From Rhea pennata (taxonomy: Eukaryota; Chordata; Aves; Rheiformes; Rheidae), in the NCBI RefSeq assembly GCF_028389875.1, contig NC_084665.1, forward strand, positions 125,775,602 through 125,839,601: a stretch of DNA of 64,000 nucleotides. Direction: 5' to 3'. The translations under genes were made by a program, and so were the position numbers. Positions 23,572 to 36,069 of the stretch are shown here, piece by piece; the stretch's first letter is position 1, and each line of letters opens with the position of its first letter. A model generated the notes under the pieces. The model was not told where the DNA came from and did not search any database. It was given only the letters and a program-made list of their open reading frames with translations.

Positions 23572-24847
23572 ACCGGATGTGAGAGAAAGGCAAGAAGAGG
23601 AAGAAAGGAGTGGAAAAGGCCCTGAGGCTCAGATACCAACCTGTGAGCACGGATTGCCTAGCCCAGCGAGTTACAAGAAAACGCCGTGGGGCCATTACTA
23701 TACTTACAGCTGTAGCATCTCCTCCTCTTGCCAGGCACGAAACAATCAAACCCTTGAAGTCTACTCTGAGATATGTCTCAGAGCCAGAGACACACCAGCA
23801 GCTGAGGAGACGTGTTCCTCTTAGGGCAACTCGGAGCTGGGCCGAGTTCATGGACTAAATGCCAACTTTGTTCCAAGAGCAGCGCAAGCAGGCAGAGCCT
23901 TTAGCCAGGGCTCAGTTTTGAAATATGTGTGCTCTTGGTGATGATATGACTGTGCTGTTTACAGGAAGCATAATCTTGTTTGCCATGTTCTTAGGTTGCT
24001 GGGAATGAAAGTCAAGCACCTGGCTTATTGCAAGAGCTGGCACTTAAAAATATAACTAGACTCTTATTTACAGCCAGCTGCACTCTAAGAATGGCGCCAT
24101 TAGAAGCAAATAATCCTCGTTGCTGATTTTATTAAAAAACAATGCCCACATACAAGTGCATGTCTTAATGGGAGGTATGTGTTTTTAATTGATACAGATG
24201 GCTCCAAAACCTTGTGATTCATAGATTTTGACTTCCGTAATTAACTAGTTTTTTTTTTCTAATTTTCTTAATTAGCTACTTTACCATTCTTCTAATTAGA
24301 ACAAATCTTAAGCTAAACTGACTGCATCGGTGCAGGATCTTACCTGATATGAACCCAGTGCTAATTTAGAAAAGAGAACTTCAGGCTAATTTTCTCCCAG
24401 CAAAACCAGCAGGGACAACACAACGCCAATTAGCTTTATTGAGAAGGAGAGAAATTAGGTCGTGAGTAACAATTTGGGTGCACAGTGTGTGACTTCCTGG
24501 TCAGCGGTTACTGTAACCGGAGGGCTGGCGTTATGCAAGAGCGCACAGAAAACGCCTCGACTGGTTTGTGCGTCACCACATGAAGAGCTTGGTGGTCATA
24601 ATGAAACAGCTGCTGCCACGGATGAGTACTGATGCTTGTAACTGAATGAGATGGTTTCCATACCTGGCTTGTTTTCCTGGCGTAGCTAGATTCCCAGGGC
24701 AAGAAATACACCCGCTGCCAATAAACAGGCACCAAAGGACACTCGAACCAACCAACCTGACCTCCCCGGAGTTGGGGGAGGGAAGGAGGATGCCTCCCAG
24801 AGCATCCTTGCACCAGGCACATTTAATTCAAAGTGTCTCTACAATCC
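23572..24847. other. Non-coding spacer with a TAATTA-rich part
   Basis: From about 24.06 to 24.46 kb there are several homeodomain-type cores: TAATTAA near 24238, TTAATTAG at 24268-24275, TAATTA at 24293-24298 and CAATTAGC near 24428. Together with E-box-like CAGCTG near 24075, this looks like a distal regulatory element but is unproven. The rest shows nothing recognisable. Confidence 0.3.
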
Positions 24848-24942
24848 TCGGCAACATGCTCTAGGTGACCCTGCTTGAGGAAGGGGGGTAGGACTAGAAA
24901 ATCTCCAGAGGTCCCTTCCAACCTCGACTACTCTGTGATTAA
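24848..24942 (+). mobile_element. CR1 LINE 3' end fragment
   Basis: About 95 bases with the CR1 terminal block: AACATGCTCTAGGTGACCC, the GGACTAGA...TCTCCAGAGG block and CCCTTCCAACC, ending in worn octamers (ACTCTGTGATT). Strongly 5'-truncated. Confidence 0.85.
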
Positions 24943-26086
24943 GCCCTGGTCTGGATGCTCAAGGTGGGATCAGATCTGAGCAGTTTAAGGCAGCTAGAAA
25001 CAAGTTCAGGCAGCTGAAATAAATGCTTCCTAAACTGAAATACGACAATGCTCACACACAGGTTTACCTTGGTTTAAATGTAGGTAGGCAAGGAAATAGA
25101 GGTTCAAAGCCTTTGCTGGCAGAAACCAAAGTCAGAGGTAGGGTGGAACCTGCTGAAAACAGCAATGCCGCAGCAATCTGATAAAATCACAGATAGCGAG
25201 TCAAAGTGCCAGGCTGCTCACAGCTTGGCTGGGAGCTGTGGCCACTCACTGGTATCAGCATCATCTGAAAAACTCAGTGAAGGGGGAATCAAGGAGAGCA
25301 GAGGGGCTCCAGAGCTGTCACCTTCAGCCAGTCCGTTGCTATTCACTGCATTTTGTCAATGCAAGCAGCAGTGCCTCAGGACTTCCCCAGCATGTGTGGA
25401 CCACACTCTCCCAGGGGCCCAATGCTACCCATATTGCTTGAAAAATGTTCCCTCAGATCAGCCCAGGCATTTATCAGCTCATGTCTCTGCTGAAAGGCAG
25501 CAAAGTAAAAGCAGCCCCATGCCTGGCAAGCAGGAGCCTCCACCGCACACGAGCATCCATCGTACCCGTAGGGAGTTCATCCCATAGAAACATCCAATAC
25601 CAGCCTGCGTGGGTTCTCCCCTTGTCAAAGCCATGTCTAGGGCTTGGCCCCAGGTGCGTTTTGTGCAAAGGAGTCTGTACCATTCCAGGCTGGAACCCAT
25701 CCCAAATTTCAGCTGCAGCCCTGGAGCACTTGATCCCCCACCCCTTTCCCACCATCCCTACCATCAGGTAACCACACGCTGTTCACAGTCCGGATAGAGG
25801 CTGTTTAAGGCTTCTCCCTTTTTTCTAGAGACCTTGGCTGCCACTGCCAGGGCCCCCAGTACTGACTGTATAACCTCACTTCACTGTTTTCAGCCCTTTT
25901 TTACATCTTCTCATATATTCAGATTGCAATTTCTCTTATGTTCTCCCTTACTCATATCACTGCCCCAGAAAAAGCCTGATCTTAGCTGAAATCTCTCAGT
26001 GCTAAGGCAGTACAAACCCATGTTATAAGCCTGCTTTCATTCTGAGCTATCACAAACCACTCTTTTAAATAAAAGAAAATACAGAT
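24943..26086. other. Non-coding spacer downstream of IL17F
   Basis: Open frames of up to 140 codons on both strands overlap each other and resemble no protein. No element was recognised. Confidence 0.45.
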
Positions 26087-26229
26087 TTTATTCAGCAGAT
26101 AAGTTATTGAATAAATACAGATAAACATTTACCATTTTATGGATACTCTGAGCACATACAGGGCCATAAATACAGTCATAAATAGAAGAGATAAATAGAA
26201 ATATTAACACCGTTTGCTTTTTTTTAAAT
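26087..26229 (-). promoter_or_regulatory. IL17F: IL17F AU-rich element and poly(A) signal
   Basis: On the minus strand, AATAAA lies at 26087-26092, about 780 bases past the stop. Just before it, ATTTA pentamers occur at 26112-26116, 26167-26171, 26179-26183, 26192-26196 and 26225-26229. The layout mirrors the IL17A 3' UTR and suggests shared mRNA decay control. Confidence 0.7.
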
Positions 26230-26872
26230 ATAAAAACTCTTTGGTTTTTTATCATTCAAGTCAAGTGGGTTCAACTCTCTCTCAAATTGCTCTGGAATAA
26301 GTCAGCAATGGCTCCACTGAAGTCAAAGGAGCTGCAGTAACGTAAAACCAGAGCACAGTCAAGATCAAGCCTGGCAGCTTTTTTGCCAGATTTACACTAG
26401 AAAAGTTCTCTAGTGATGGCTGGAGGAGGAAACAGGTTTAGGTGATGAGAAAGGGAAGGACAACATGCAGGAGTTAGGACTTTTTGGTAATATTCCGATT
26501 AAAATGTATGATTAGGGCAATTAACTGCAGAAAACTTTCAATACTGTAATTCATTTGATTCACAGATCTGATATACGCTATAAGGAAAAAAACAAATTTA
26601 TCTTTCCTCCCTCCCTGCAGGAAGTCAAAAAAGAAACAACCTGCTCTCCATCCCTCTCTCTTCCCTCCATCAGCAGCTGCAGGCAATTCTTATGCTACAC
26701 CCTAAAAATTAACAACAGCAAGAGTCAGTGCTTTGAGGTAATTTGCTCAGGTTTGTACTGTGAGTGTCGTGTCGAATCCACGATGATGGCTGAGATGCAA
26801 GGCAGGCACTGGTGGGAGATGTCTGTAGGAACCACATCTTCATCCTGCTCTTACCTCCCCTGCTGGTTGGTC

Positions 26873-27110
26873 CTAGGCCTGGTACTGGATAACTGGGGTA
26901 ACACAGGTGCAGCCCACGGTGATGACCTTCTTCTCCAGGCGGTAGGTGGGCAGACAGCCCCGCTGCTCCCGCCGGAGGACGAGGATCTCCTGGTGGATGG
27001 GGACGGAGTTCAGGCTGTGGTCCTCCTGCCCTTGCGGGTTCACGCAGCTGGAGAGGCGGCACTTGGCATCTGCAATCACCTGGGGAAAGCGATTGGGGTC
27101 CTCGTCGAGC
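26873..27110 (-). CDS. IL17F: IL17F coding exon 3
   Basis: Acceptor CATCCTCAG; TAG stop at 26873-26875. Encodes the DEDPNRFP block, five of the six knot cysteines, SVPIHQEILVLRREQRGC and VGCTCV, ending QYQA. Markedly GC-richer than the surrounding DNA. Confidence 0.96.
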
Positions 27111-29436
27111 CTGAGGATGGGGACACAAAAGTCACAGGGTTTAATTCACTTGCTGTGCTCCTGGACACAACATGGCTTGGCAGGATCTTCCTTTTTCTCC
27201 ATGAAAGCGCCAAAGGAAAGCAGACACAAGCCATCTACGCATCATGGAGTATCATATTATTGCATTAACTCCTTAGGTCTGGCTGGCAGACTCTTGCTCG
27301 TAAGATGAAGGAATGACAAAGGAGGTAGCTTTTCTCTATCTAATAAAAGCAAAGAGGTTCTCTTTCTTTCTGTAAAAGTTTACCCAAGAATATGAATGGT
27401 GAAATAATAAAGCAAAGACAATCAGCTCTGACACAGCATTTCCCAAACTGATGAGAATATCTGACAGTAGCTATTCATACACGGAATAAATATGTTGGAC
27501 TATGTATATGAATGGACTATGTATATGAAATATTTTATTTTCATTTTATCTTTTTTTTATATTCCAAGACCATACCATAACCCTGTGTATTTTCATTTTG
27601 AAACAAGGCCAAAGAATTTCCCTATACTTTAACATTTTTAGAATGATTTTCTACAAATGGATTATATTTTAGGAGGCTAATACTTACATATTATTCTTCA
27701 CTAAAAAGAGGAGAGGAACTAGATTCATTACAGAAGTGATAATAAATGGACTGTTCCTTTATGTCTTTCTGATTTTAATTTCAGCTTTCAAAAATATTAT
27801 TTTTGAGGAAATTTCAAAGAAAAGAATTGAAAAGTAAAATGGGAAAACAGAAAATTACAACATATTGACATTTTTTTCTTTTCCTAAGGAAATGATTCTT
27901 TGACATGATTATTATAAACAATAACGTTACTTTTCACTGCAAACAGTTTCACTTGGAAAAGTTATCCAACACCAAAATGAATTTGTGTGTGCAAGCAGTG
28001 GTTGCAACAGTCACGGGAGTTTAGGTGTATGCTGAGAACACGTCACTGTTCACTACGGAAAACAACTGTGTGTACAGCCATTACCTGTAATCCCAAGGAG
28101 CAAGCGACCGGTTCCTGACGTCATGGACCATCCTAAAGACAGGATCTGAATTGCTGATACGAATGTCAACTTTCACTGTTGTCGGGAATTTCAGGTCCTT
28201 TTGGGTCAGGCAATCTTCACTAAGCCTTTCAAAGCCACCTCCTTTGCCGAGCTGAGGATGAACTGCCCTCACATGGGGTAAGCTCCTTACGGTGAGTGCT
28301 AGAACCAGCACCAAAAGCTGTAACCTGAGCTGGAAGAGAGATGAGTGTCACTGCTTCTGTTCAAGTGGGGAGGGTTGTAACACGAGGAGCCCTCCTGTCC
28401 TCTAAGCGCAAGCTCCACCTGGCAATTCCCATTAGTCATGAACAAGAAGGATAGGTCTTGACTAGACTGGACCATCACTGCCAATAGGAGGAGAAGCATG
28501 AGAGGTAGAAGTCCTCTCCCAAATTCCTTTGTTGCTGTGAAATAGCACTAGGCAGCAGGTGATTTACATACTCTTATCTGGGTAAGATGGGCCAGCATGG
28601 GAAAGCAGCGCAATAATGCTAATAACACTAAGCATGAAGGGATGCTAAACTCGGATTCAGATTCTGACCCATCGTTGGCACAGCCCCAGGAAGAGCATGT
28701 CTCCATAGAGCTATGCAAGGACCTCCTCCAGAGTAAAGTATCAATGTCCCCTGATTTACAAGCTGGGGTAAGGACTCAGCTGAGCCCCATGCCTATGTAT
28801 AGAAACCTAGGCGAGCCCTATACCTTCCCAGGCTGGAAAGGAGCCCAGGATGGCTGGCCACCTAGCAGCCAGATTTGTTGGATATGACTCTTTTCTTGAT
28901 GAAATTTGAGATTCTTTGGCCATCTCCAGCAGCTGGGGTTTTAGGAATAAAAGATAGATAGATGCAAGGCTTTTAAGAAAATCACAAGAGATGGCAATGT
29001 TGTAAATACAACTCAGGTTGAAATCCAGATTCACAGGCATTCACTCACTCATCCTCCTCCATTTCTCCACTCAATCTTCATCAATTTTGATAGTAAGCTG
29101 TCTGAAGTGAGGACTGTCTCTCCTAGATCCCATATACCGATACAGTAGTGCCCTACAGTAATAGATAGTCCATCCCCTCTCACACTAGGCTGGTGATGCC
29201 TTTCTGGTAGAGCTAGATATAGCTTGCCATGTCCATCAAGCACTGCTTGCAAAAGCTCGGGACAGAAAGCTAGAGAGACCTAGCAACTCATTCAGTTCCC
29301 CCTGAGACCAACAGTTGTTGTTCCTAGGTAACAGCATCATAAGATCTACGTTCTGCATTTCTTTTACAGAAAACATATCTAAAGATTTGTACTAAATTTA
29401 AGTACTTACCATTGCAGTGTAGCTGATGAAAGCCAT
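26873..29436 (-). CDS. IL17F: Interleukin-17F (3 exons)
   Basis: A secreted cystine-knot cytokine, paralogue and heterodimer partner of IL-17A, acting on IL17RA/IL17RC. Minus-strand coding exons are 29410-29436, 28085-28329 and 26873-27110 (27, 245 and 238 bases), the same sizes as in IL17A. The product has 169 residues. Residues 11-25 are a hydrophobic signal core (LQLLVLVLALTV). Knot cysteines are C49, C108, C113, C143, C158 and C160, the same positions as in IL17A. An NRS glycosylation site lies at N82. The two proteins differ at 17 of 79 residues in exon 3 but at more than half of the positions in exon 2. Tail-to-tail placement with IL17A and the MCM3 neighbour support the IL17F name; by sequence alone the A/F label could be argued. 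Confidence 0.92.
28085..28329 (-). CDS. IL17F: IL17F coding exon 2
   Basis: Acceptor CTCTTCCAG, donor GTAATG. Encodes residues 10-90: the signal core, C49, KFPTTVKVDIRI and the RNRSLAPWDY block, ending with two bases of R91. Confidence 0.93.
29410..29436 (-). CDS. IL17F: IL17F coding exon 1
   Basis: Encodes MAFISYTAM, followed by GTAAGT. Phase 0 and exactly the length of IL17A exon 1. No ATG lies between it and the predicted cap site. Confidence 0.85.
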
Positions 29437-29514
29437 TGCAGCCTCTCTTTTGCTTTAAGTGAGCGCACGCAGTGGCAGAACACAAAAGCTCTCCTTCCTT
29501 GAGATCTCTCTCAA

Positions 29515-29680
29515 TCCGCTTGTGTTTCAGAGCTCGTCACGGGCTTTTTATAGTGAAGTTCAACCACTACCTTTCTTTCCATTGCAGCATGTAGCAGGTT
29601 TACCTGACCCTAAGTTAGAAGCTGATATTTCATTTTCTAGCCCACTTCCTTCCATCTACCCCCAGAAAAGGGAGGGCAGA
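29515..29680 (-). promoter_or_regulatory. IL17F: IL17F core promoter
   Basis: On the minus strand TATAAAA lies at 29546-29552, so transcription should begin near 29515-29522 with a 5' UTR of about 80 bases. Upstream are a GGAAAG NFAT-like core and TTAGGGTCAGG near 29610, loosely ROR-like. Motif roles are inferred. Confidence 0.55.
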
Positions 29681-32600
29681 TATTGTGTCATCAGAGTCCC
29701 AAATCAACCAATACAGTTTATTCAGACAGCTAAAGAAGTAATGGTAGAAAACTAGAGAAAAAAAAAATGTTCAGCTAAATTTTTTATTCTCTCCTCCACT
29801 TTTCTAATATTAATGTTCTCTCACCACAAACATCTGTGGATGTACTTCCATGTGCCTCACACAAATCAAATGAAAGAGGTCAGAAAGCTGCAAAGTCAAC
29901 CACCCAAGAGCTTCAAAATGAGGGCAGGATATGAAACTACAAATTTATCTCCCTTTTTCTTAATTATACAATTTGCTCCCCACTAGCCTCACCTGGCTCC
30001 CCCACCCACACCCTCTGCTCACTGAGCCCAGGGGCTCAGCCCCAGGTCTCCAGTCCCTACCTGAGCTACATGGCAGGAGTGATAGTGTCCAGACCTGTCG
30101 CTGGACTTGACTCTTGGATGGAGTTTGGACCTGTCCTGAGTGGACCCCTAGAATGTACTTCATAGCCCATTTTGAGTCCCATCTCTGACCTTATCCCCTT
30201 GCTGTAGCCATGTCTCCAGCCCTGTCTCTGGCCTCATCTCCTTTTGCTCAAGACTGGACCTCCAGGAGGGACCCTGGACCTGCTCCATCCCCTCACCTCA
30301 TCTCAGGCTATCAGTGGACCCTGTTACCAGGGCTCAGCTCTGCCCACAGTGTTCAGATCCCGCAGGACTGCTCTCATTGGTGTGAACACTGCCCATCCTG
30401 GGGTCACCCTTGTCTCCCAGCTCACCCTCTCTCATGGAGCTGTGGACCTTCACTTAGCCCTGACATGTCCATACTTGGCAAAAGAAACATGATTTTTTTT
30501 TTCAGTTTTAGATCACTTTTTTCAGTGAGAGCAATTGCAATGATCACTCTAAGTATAGAGTCAGGCTGTAATTTTAAGTTCAGGAACATGAAAACTTTAA
30601 GTAGCCTCATAAAGACTATATTTCAACAGATTTTCACACCATCCTCTCATTCCATTGCCAAGAGTCTCAAAGAAACTTTTACAGGAACTCTAGAGTAGAA
30701 ATACATTAAAAAATATATATGTAACTATTTATTTTTTTTTTCCATTTGAAGGGCCTGAAAGGGCTGCATCACCACCACCAGAATAGCGGTATGGTGATGG
30801 CACAGCCATGTTTTACACTCTGGAGTGTGGCATGGGGGCAGGTGGGAGCACAGGTCCTGCTGGGGTAGTGCTGGAGCATAGAATACAGCAGAAGGAACAA
30901 GCATAGTGAGAAGTCCTCACAAGGGATAAGTCGTTGGAATATGTCAGTAAAGGGGATGCCAAGATAATGAGATCACAAACAGCCCCACGTCTTTGGATTT
31001 TTTTCGTTTTGTTTTTGTTTTCCAGAGGAAACATGTTTCTAAACAGAAATTGGGACCTCTTATGAAACTAGGAAGTTTTGTTCTTTTGCACTCCAGAAAA
31101 TTCCAGCCCTTTTTTCCTATTTGACAAGAGCCTGGTTAAAAACACCTAAAGGGAGTGAATTCTGTTGCTAAGAGATCCATCACTATAATGAACAATAACC
31201 TCACCAGTGCAAAAAGACCCATGCTTCCTGCTCTTTTCTTCTTGTTAAAAGTACTGATTTTTTTACTGCCAGGGTAGACCAAGTAATGGCCCTGTGAGTC
31301 GTATCAGCAGTTTTCGTAAGACTCTTACAGGGACAGCATCCAGGCTAGCAACCACATATGTCTTTGGATGATCCCATGAAAATCCCACAGAACTTGATCA
31401 AAACACAAGCTTTTATAAAAACCTCAGCACGTACACATTCAAGAGGGGCTTGGCAGAACTTAGCAGCTGAAGTCTGGATGAGATCAATCACTTTTCAATG
31501 GCTTTCCTGGCCTGCCTTATCCTCTGCTGTGTCAGTGTATCACACTTATTCATTAACTTATGTATTTAAGTCCTCAGAGAGACGAAAAAGTAACTCTGCC
31601 CTTGTTAAGAATTCCCAAATCCAGTAGCCTGAGAGAGGAGAAGCCACCAAAGCTCCATGCCCCCAGGTCCTCCAGTAGCGAGAGTGAGCATGTATTGCCA
31701 ATAAGCACACACATAAACATACATATAGGATATATATATGCATATATTCACTGCTGACCACACAGACAGAAACTCTCAGTGCTCACACAAAGGCAAACAG
31801 CATCAGTGGCCTTATCTTGTTGCCCTTTCTGGCTGATCAGGATGAAAGCTATTTAGTAGAAAATATAAATGTGGATATACAGTATGGATTCCCTGCAGTA
31901 ACTGGCTTTAGACACTCAATGTAGGTGCCCCTCAGTCACCTGATCTCCCCATTGCTTCACGCACAGACACATACCAGCAAGTCTCTCCAGAAGCTGGCCC
32001 AGACTTATGACCTTACCAGTAGCCAGTGCCCAGACCCCCCACAGTTTCTCCAGCGACCAGCTTAGATCCCCTGGTCCCTCCAGTAGCAGTGATGAGGCAA
32101 AGACTCCACCAGACTTGCATGCCAACCAGCAGCCTGCTTGCATGTGATTGGCTCTTTCAACTCCATCCTTTCTATTTTCCCATGTTTGTTCCTCACCAAT
32201 CCACCTTGACCCTTCCCTTTCTCCACCTGGGCCTTTTTCCTAATCATTCCATAGTGTCTCTCGTGATCCTAAAATCCTCTACCCAGCATTCCTTAAAGAG
32301 TCCCATATGTCTGTAGCTTTTATGGTGATGTGTGGAGAGCCTCTCCTGTTGACTTTTTCAGTGAGTCTCTTGCTGGACCATGGGCTAATCATCCTCCCTG
32401 GATAGCCCTGGAAGGAGCTGGGTCTGAGGCTCTGCTGGTCCTGATTAGGTTACTGGAGTTCCTCTGCCTGACATTGTTCCTCTGTTCCTTTGTGTTTATG
32501 GAGATTAGCTTTTAGTTACAGAATCTAACAGTTCCCATTTCACAATTAAGGAACAGAAGCATGAAAATAAAAAGGGAAGCAGGAGCAAGAATCCAATCTG

Positions 32601-35600
32601 TTTTTTAAGATGCACTTGCTGAGAAGCACTCTTTAAGATGCATGCTTTTCACAAGCCCTACTTTAGAAATCTGGGCCCAGCTTTCTGTGCATATCCTGTG
32701 GCTTATAACAGCTCCTGCATAGAAGTATTCTTGAAGGATAAGGGAGAAGTCCAAACCTCTGTTGAGAATCCAGCTTTTGTCCTCTCCACCTACTGAAGCA
32801 CATACACACCTTGCTTTTGTATCTTCTCAAGGAAGGAGTCCAAAGGAAGAACAAACCAAGAATCAGGCAGGCATAAAAATGATGCAAAGCAACAATGATA
32901 TAATCATGATCAGCATTATAAAACTAGAAGACGACTGCTTAAGCTTTAGTCCCATGTTCCTTTCCTGCGAGAAGCTTGAAGGTTTGTCTACACATGATAG
33001 CTGATCAGAACTGGGGGTTAAGTCATTATTTTGGAATGAAAGTTGGTTTAATTCTGAAGGCCACGTAGCTCATTTGATCAGCATCTCGCTGGAGGATGCC
33101 CTGTGAGAAGGGAATATCCCCATGGGAGGACGACAACTGGAGCATCGGACCTCCTCGCTCAAACTCATCAGTCCTCCAGACATACCATGCTTGTTGGAAA
33201 GTCAGGAGCCTCCTGTAAATTCATAACATTTTCAAGTCAGAAAAGATGCTTCTGATCACTGAATAATACAGGCAGAAATCTCAATCAACAGATGCTTTAT
33301 GTCATTGCTAGATGTCGTCACAATTTCGTGGCCTAGTTTAACAGACAGTTCAGAGACGAGCAACTCATCTCATGTAAAGTTTTAGTATCTCAGGTTACAA
33401 AGTTTGGTTGAAGCAATATCAATTTCATAACACATATTCCTTTTCTGACTGCATCTATAAATCAACAAATGCGCCTATTGACATCTGGAATGTGGAAGCC
33501 CAAGAGACAGTAGAATTACAAGAAATCCATTCTTACAGCCCAGAAATTGACTCTCTTTTTTTTTCCCCCAATCGATTGCTTGCAGTAAAGGAAAAAAGTA
33601 TTGTCATGAAAATGGATTTTGCAGGTACAGAGTTAAGTGGAAATTGTTGCAGGTGATGAAGTAATGACGTTGTCATGGCAAATACAGGGTTATTAGTCCT
33701 GACCACCACTTTCCACTCACATCTGCTAAAAGATCTGAAAGAGGTCACCTATGATAGGCAATTATTAGGGAGGAAAAACTCACCATCTCAAACAACTGTC
33801 TGCTTCCATGTTGCAGGGGCTCAGAGCATGAATAGGGGTGGGGACATAGAAATCAAAGAGACGTTTTTAATTTTGCCTATGAGAATTCTCTTACATTTGC
33901 ATTACTATAAAGATATTCATTATTTGCACTGTAGGATTCATCACACGCTTAGGTTAATGTTTCACTTAGGTAAAGGTTTTCATAATACTGCAGGGATATT
34001 AACCTTGCAACGTGAATAATTTCATATTGAACTTGGTACTACATTCTTTTAAGCTCCTCTGAATATTTCAACTTCACCTCTACAACTCAAGTGATACACC
34101 TGTATCACTTGCCAGAAAACATGGAATTACAGCTCCAAAGGGGACAGAAACTAAAATTACTCAAAAGCCTTTAAACGTAGGGGAACAAATCCTGAGCACA
34201 GAATTATGATTTGCATTTTACTGACTTTTGCTGTTAGGTAAAGTAAGCATCGTTTCCCAGCTGCACCTCCACAGATTCACAGCTGGTACTCAGATTTAAA
34301 TGATATGATCATTTTCTACTTTGGAAACCGCTAATAAGTGAGGGATGGACCTCGGAGAGTCCAGGGAGACTCCCATCTAGGGAGATGGTCTCTGGAAAGC
34401 ACTCCTAACTCTCCGGTATAGTTGAAGAGGAGGCAGTATTTTGGGAGTAGGTATCTCAGCCACCTCAACTGAATCTCATCACAGGTTGTTCAGTAGCCCC
34501 AGCAGAAAAGGAGTTAATGTGGCTGAAATTGCGACCACACTCTGGATCCACAAAGCAAATAAATATGTATGCTTTCACAGTGGGCTCAGCAGATCAGCTG
34601 GAAGCACAAGCCCGAGCTTGTACCTCTAGCTGCGTTATCTATCCTAACTGTTTACCCCAGGTTTTTCCCTTCATTACATCAGATATCATAAAATTATTTA
34701 CACGTTTTTGTAGAAAGATGACTGTACGGATCCGCCTTTACCTCTTATTTGGTTTGCTGACAGTGCTTTATCATGCCAAACAGAAGCATGACCAAATCAC
34801 AGACCACAACCTAGAAACATGAACTGGAAAAAGCAAATTCTGAGGGGAAACATGGTTGGCCAAGCATGCCACAGATGTCAGTAGCAAAAAACCTCTGAAC
34901 GGGGCCTTCGGCATGTATTGCTCCAACACGACAGCAACCACAGCTCTGTGTCACCACAGGCAGCCCCCAGAAGGGACAGACAGCACCGTGGAGCTCCCTC
35001 TACGGGTAACGGTAAACCTCACTTTCATCTACCACTCTTGACTTGGCTTCACACTTTGGCCAGAGTTGTGGGTAGGGTGAAAGGCAAGGACTAATTAAAG
35101 CCATTTGTGCTAACTCAGGGATTTCCCTGTTATTTCTGCACCCTGAGCACTCACCCATCCCCTTGGGAGATGGACAAACAGGGCATTTAACGTGTAACAG
35201 CGATAGTCTTGCTGAGAGGAGGGTGATAAAGATTTAGGAGAGATAAGACCGAGGCGCAGCATATTAAATAAGGCCCTAGAGAAACACTGCCTACGTCTGG
35301 TTGCATGACCCAACACTGTATTCATGTCTCTGGTGTGTGATACTGGTTGCCTGACAGATGGGGCTTCCTCGGGTGTTGTGCAAGAGCACTGGTGGAAAGA
35401 CTCTCTATATTGGGTCCTTCAACCCAAAACAAGGGTCAGGTCCAGAACTGGGACAGCTGTTCTCACTCCCATGCAGCAGAGATTAGAGTGGGCAAGTTAT
35501 TAAGGCTTGGTTTGAGAGGAGGTGACAGGGAAGGTAAGAGACAAATCATACTGGTTGACTGTTGGATTCGCTGGCCCCGAACCATTATTTTTATTACATG

Positions 35601-36069
35601 TGATCTTTAATTTCATAATTGCCTCTCACTAGAGGCAGCATTTTCCCCTTCTCCCGCCAGAAGCTGAGTTTTATGTTCTTATCTATTTTCCAGGATTAAT
35701 CTACACAGTTGGGCGCTGGTCAGGGTGTCACTGATGTGACCAGCTTTGTTATCTGATTCTTTCCCATTAAGGTAGGTTGTAGTCAGCATATTATCAGAGG
35801 CACTCTGGGGAAAGCCCAACTATATCTTTCTCGCATACAGGCTCTTTCTTAGACAATCTAGGTTGCACTTGCACTTGCACTCTGTTCACTACAACCTAGC
35901 AGGTCTTCCACAGATCAAGCTCCCAAAGATATGGAGGCATGTGGCTTCCTTTGGTTTCCGATCGCTTGGACAGTCTGGATTCAAGCCCCTCCATAGTCAA
36001 ATCAGAGGTTTGCAGAAACGCTGTTCATTTTTGTACATTGGTCAAAATGTTTCCCAGGTAGTGTAGGAA
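29681..36069. other. Non-coding region between IL17F and MCM3
   Basis: No exon was recognised. A GC-richer part at about 30.0-30.45 kb repeats the hexamer TGGACC six times and looks like an old unnamed repeat. Elsewhere there are T and A runs and a short (TA) patch near 31.72 kb. Confidence 0.4.

Noticed and set aside
26555-27268. A 237-codon open frame on the + strand
   Set aside because: It is the antisense shadow of IL17F exon 3 and its flanks, kept open by the GC-rich exon; no protein similarity.
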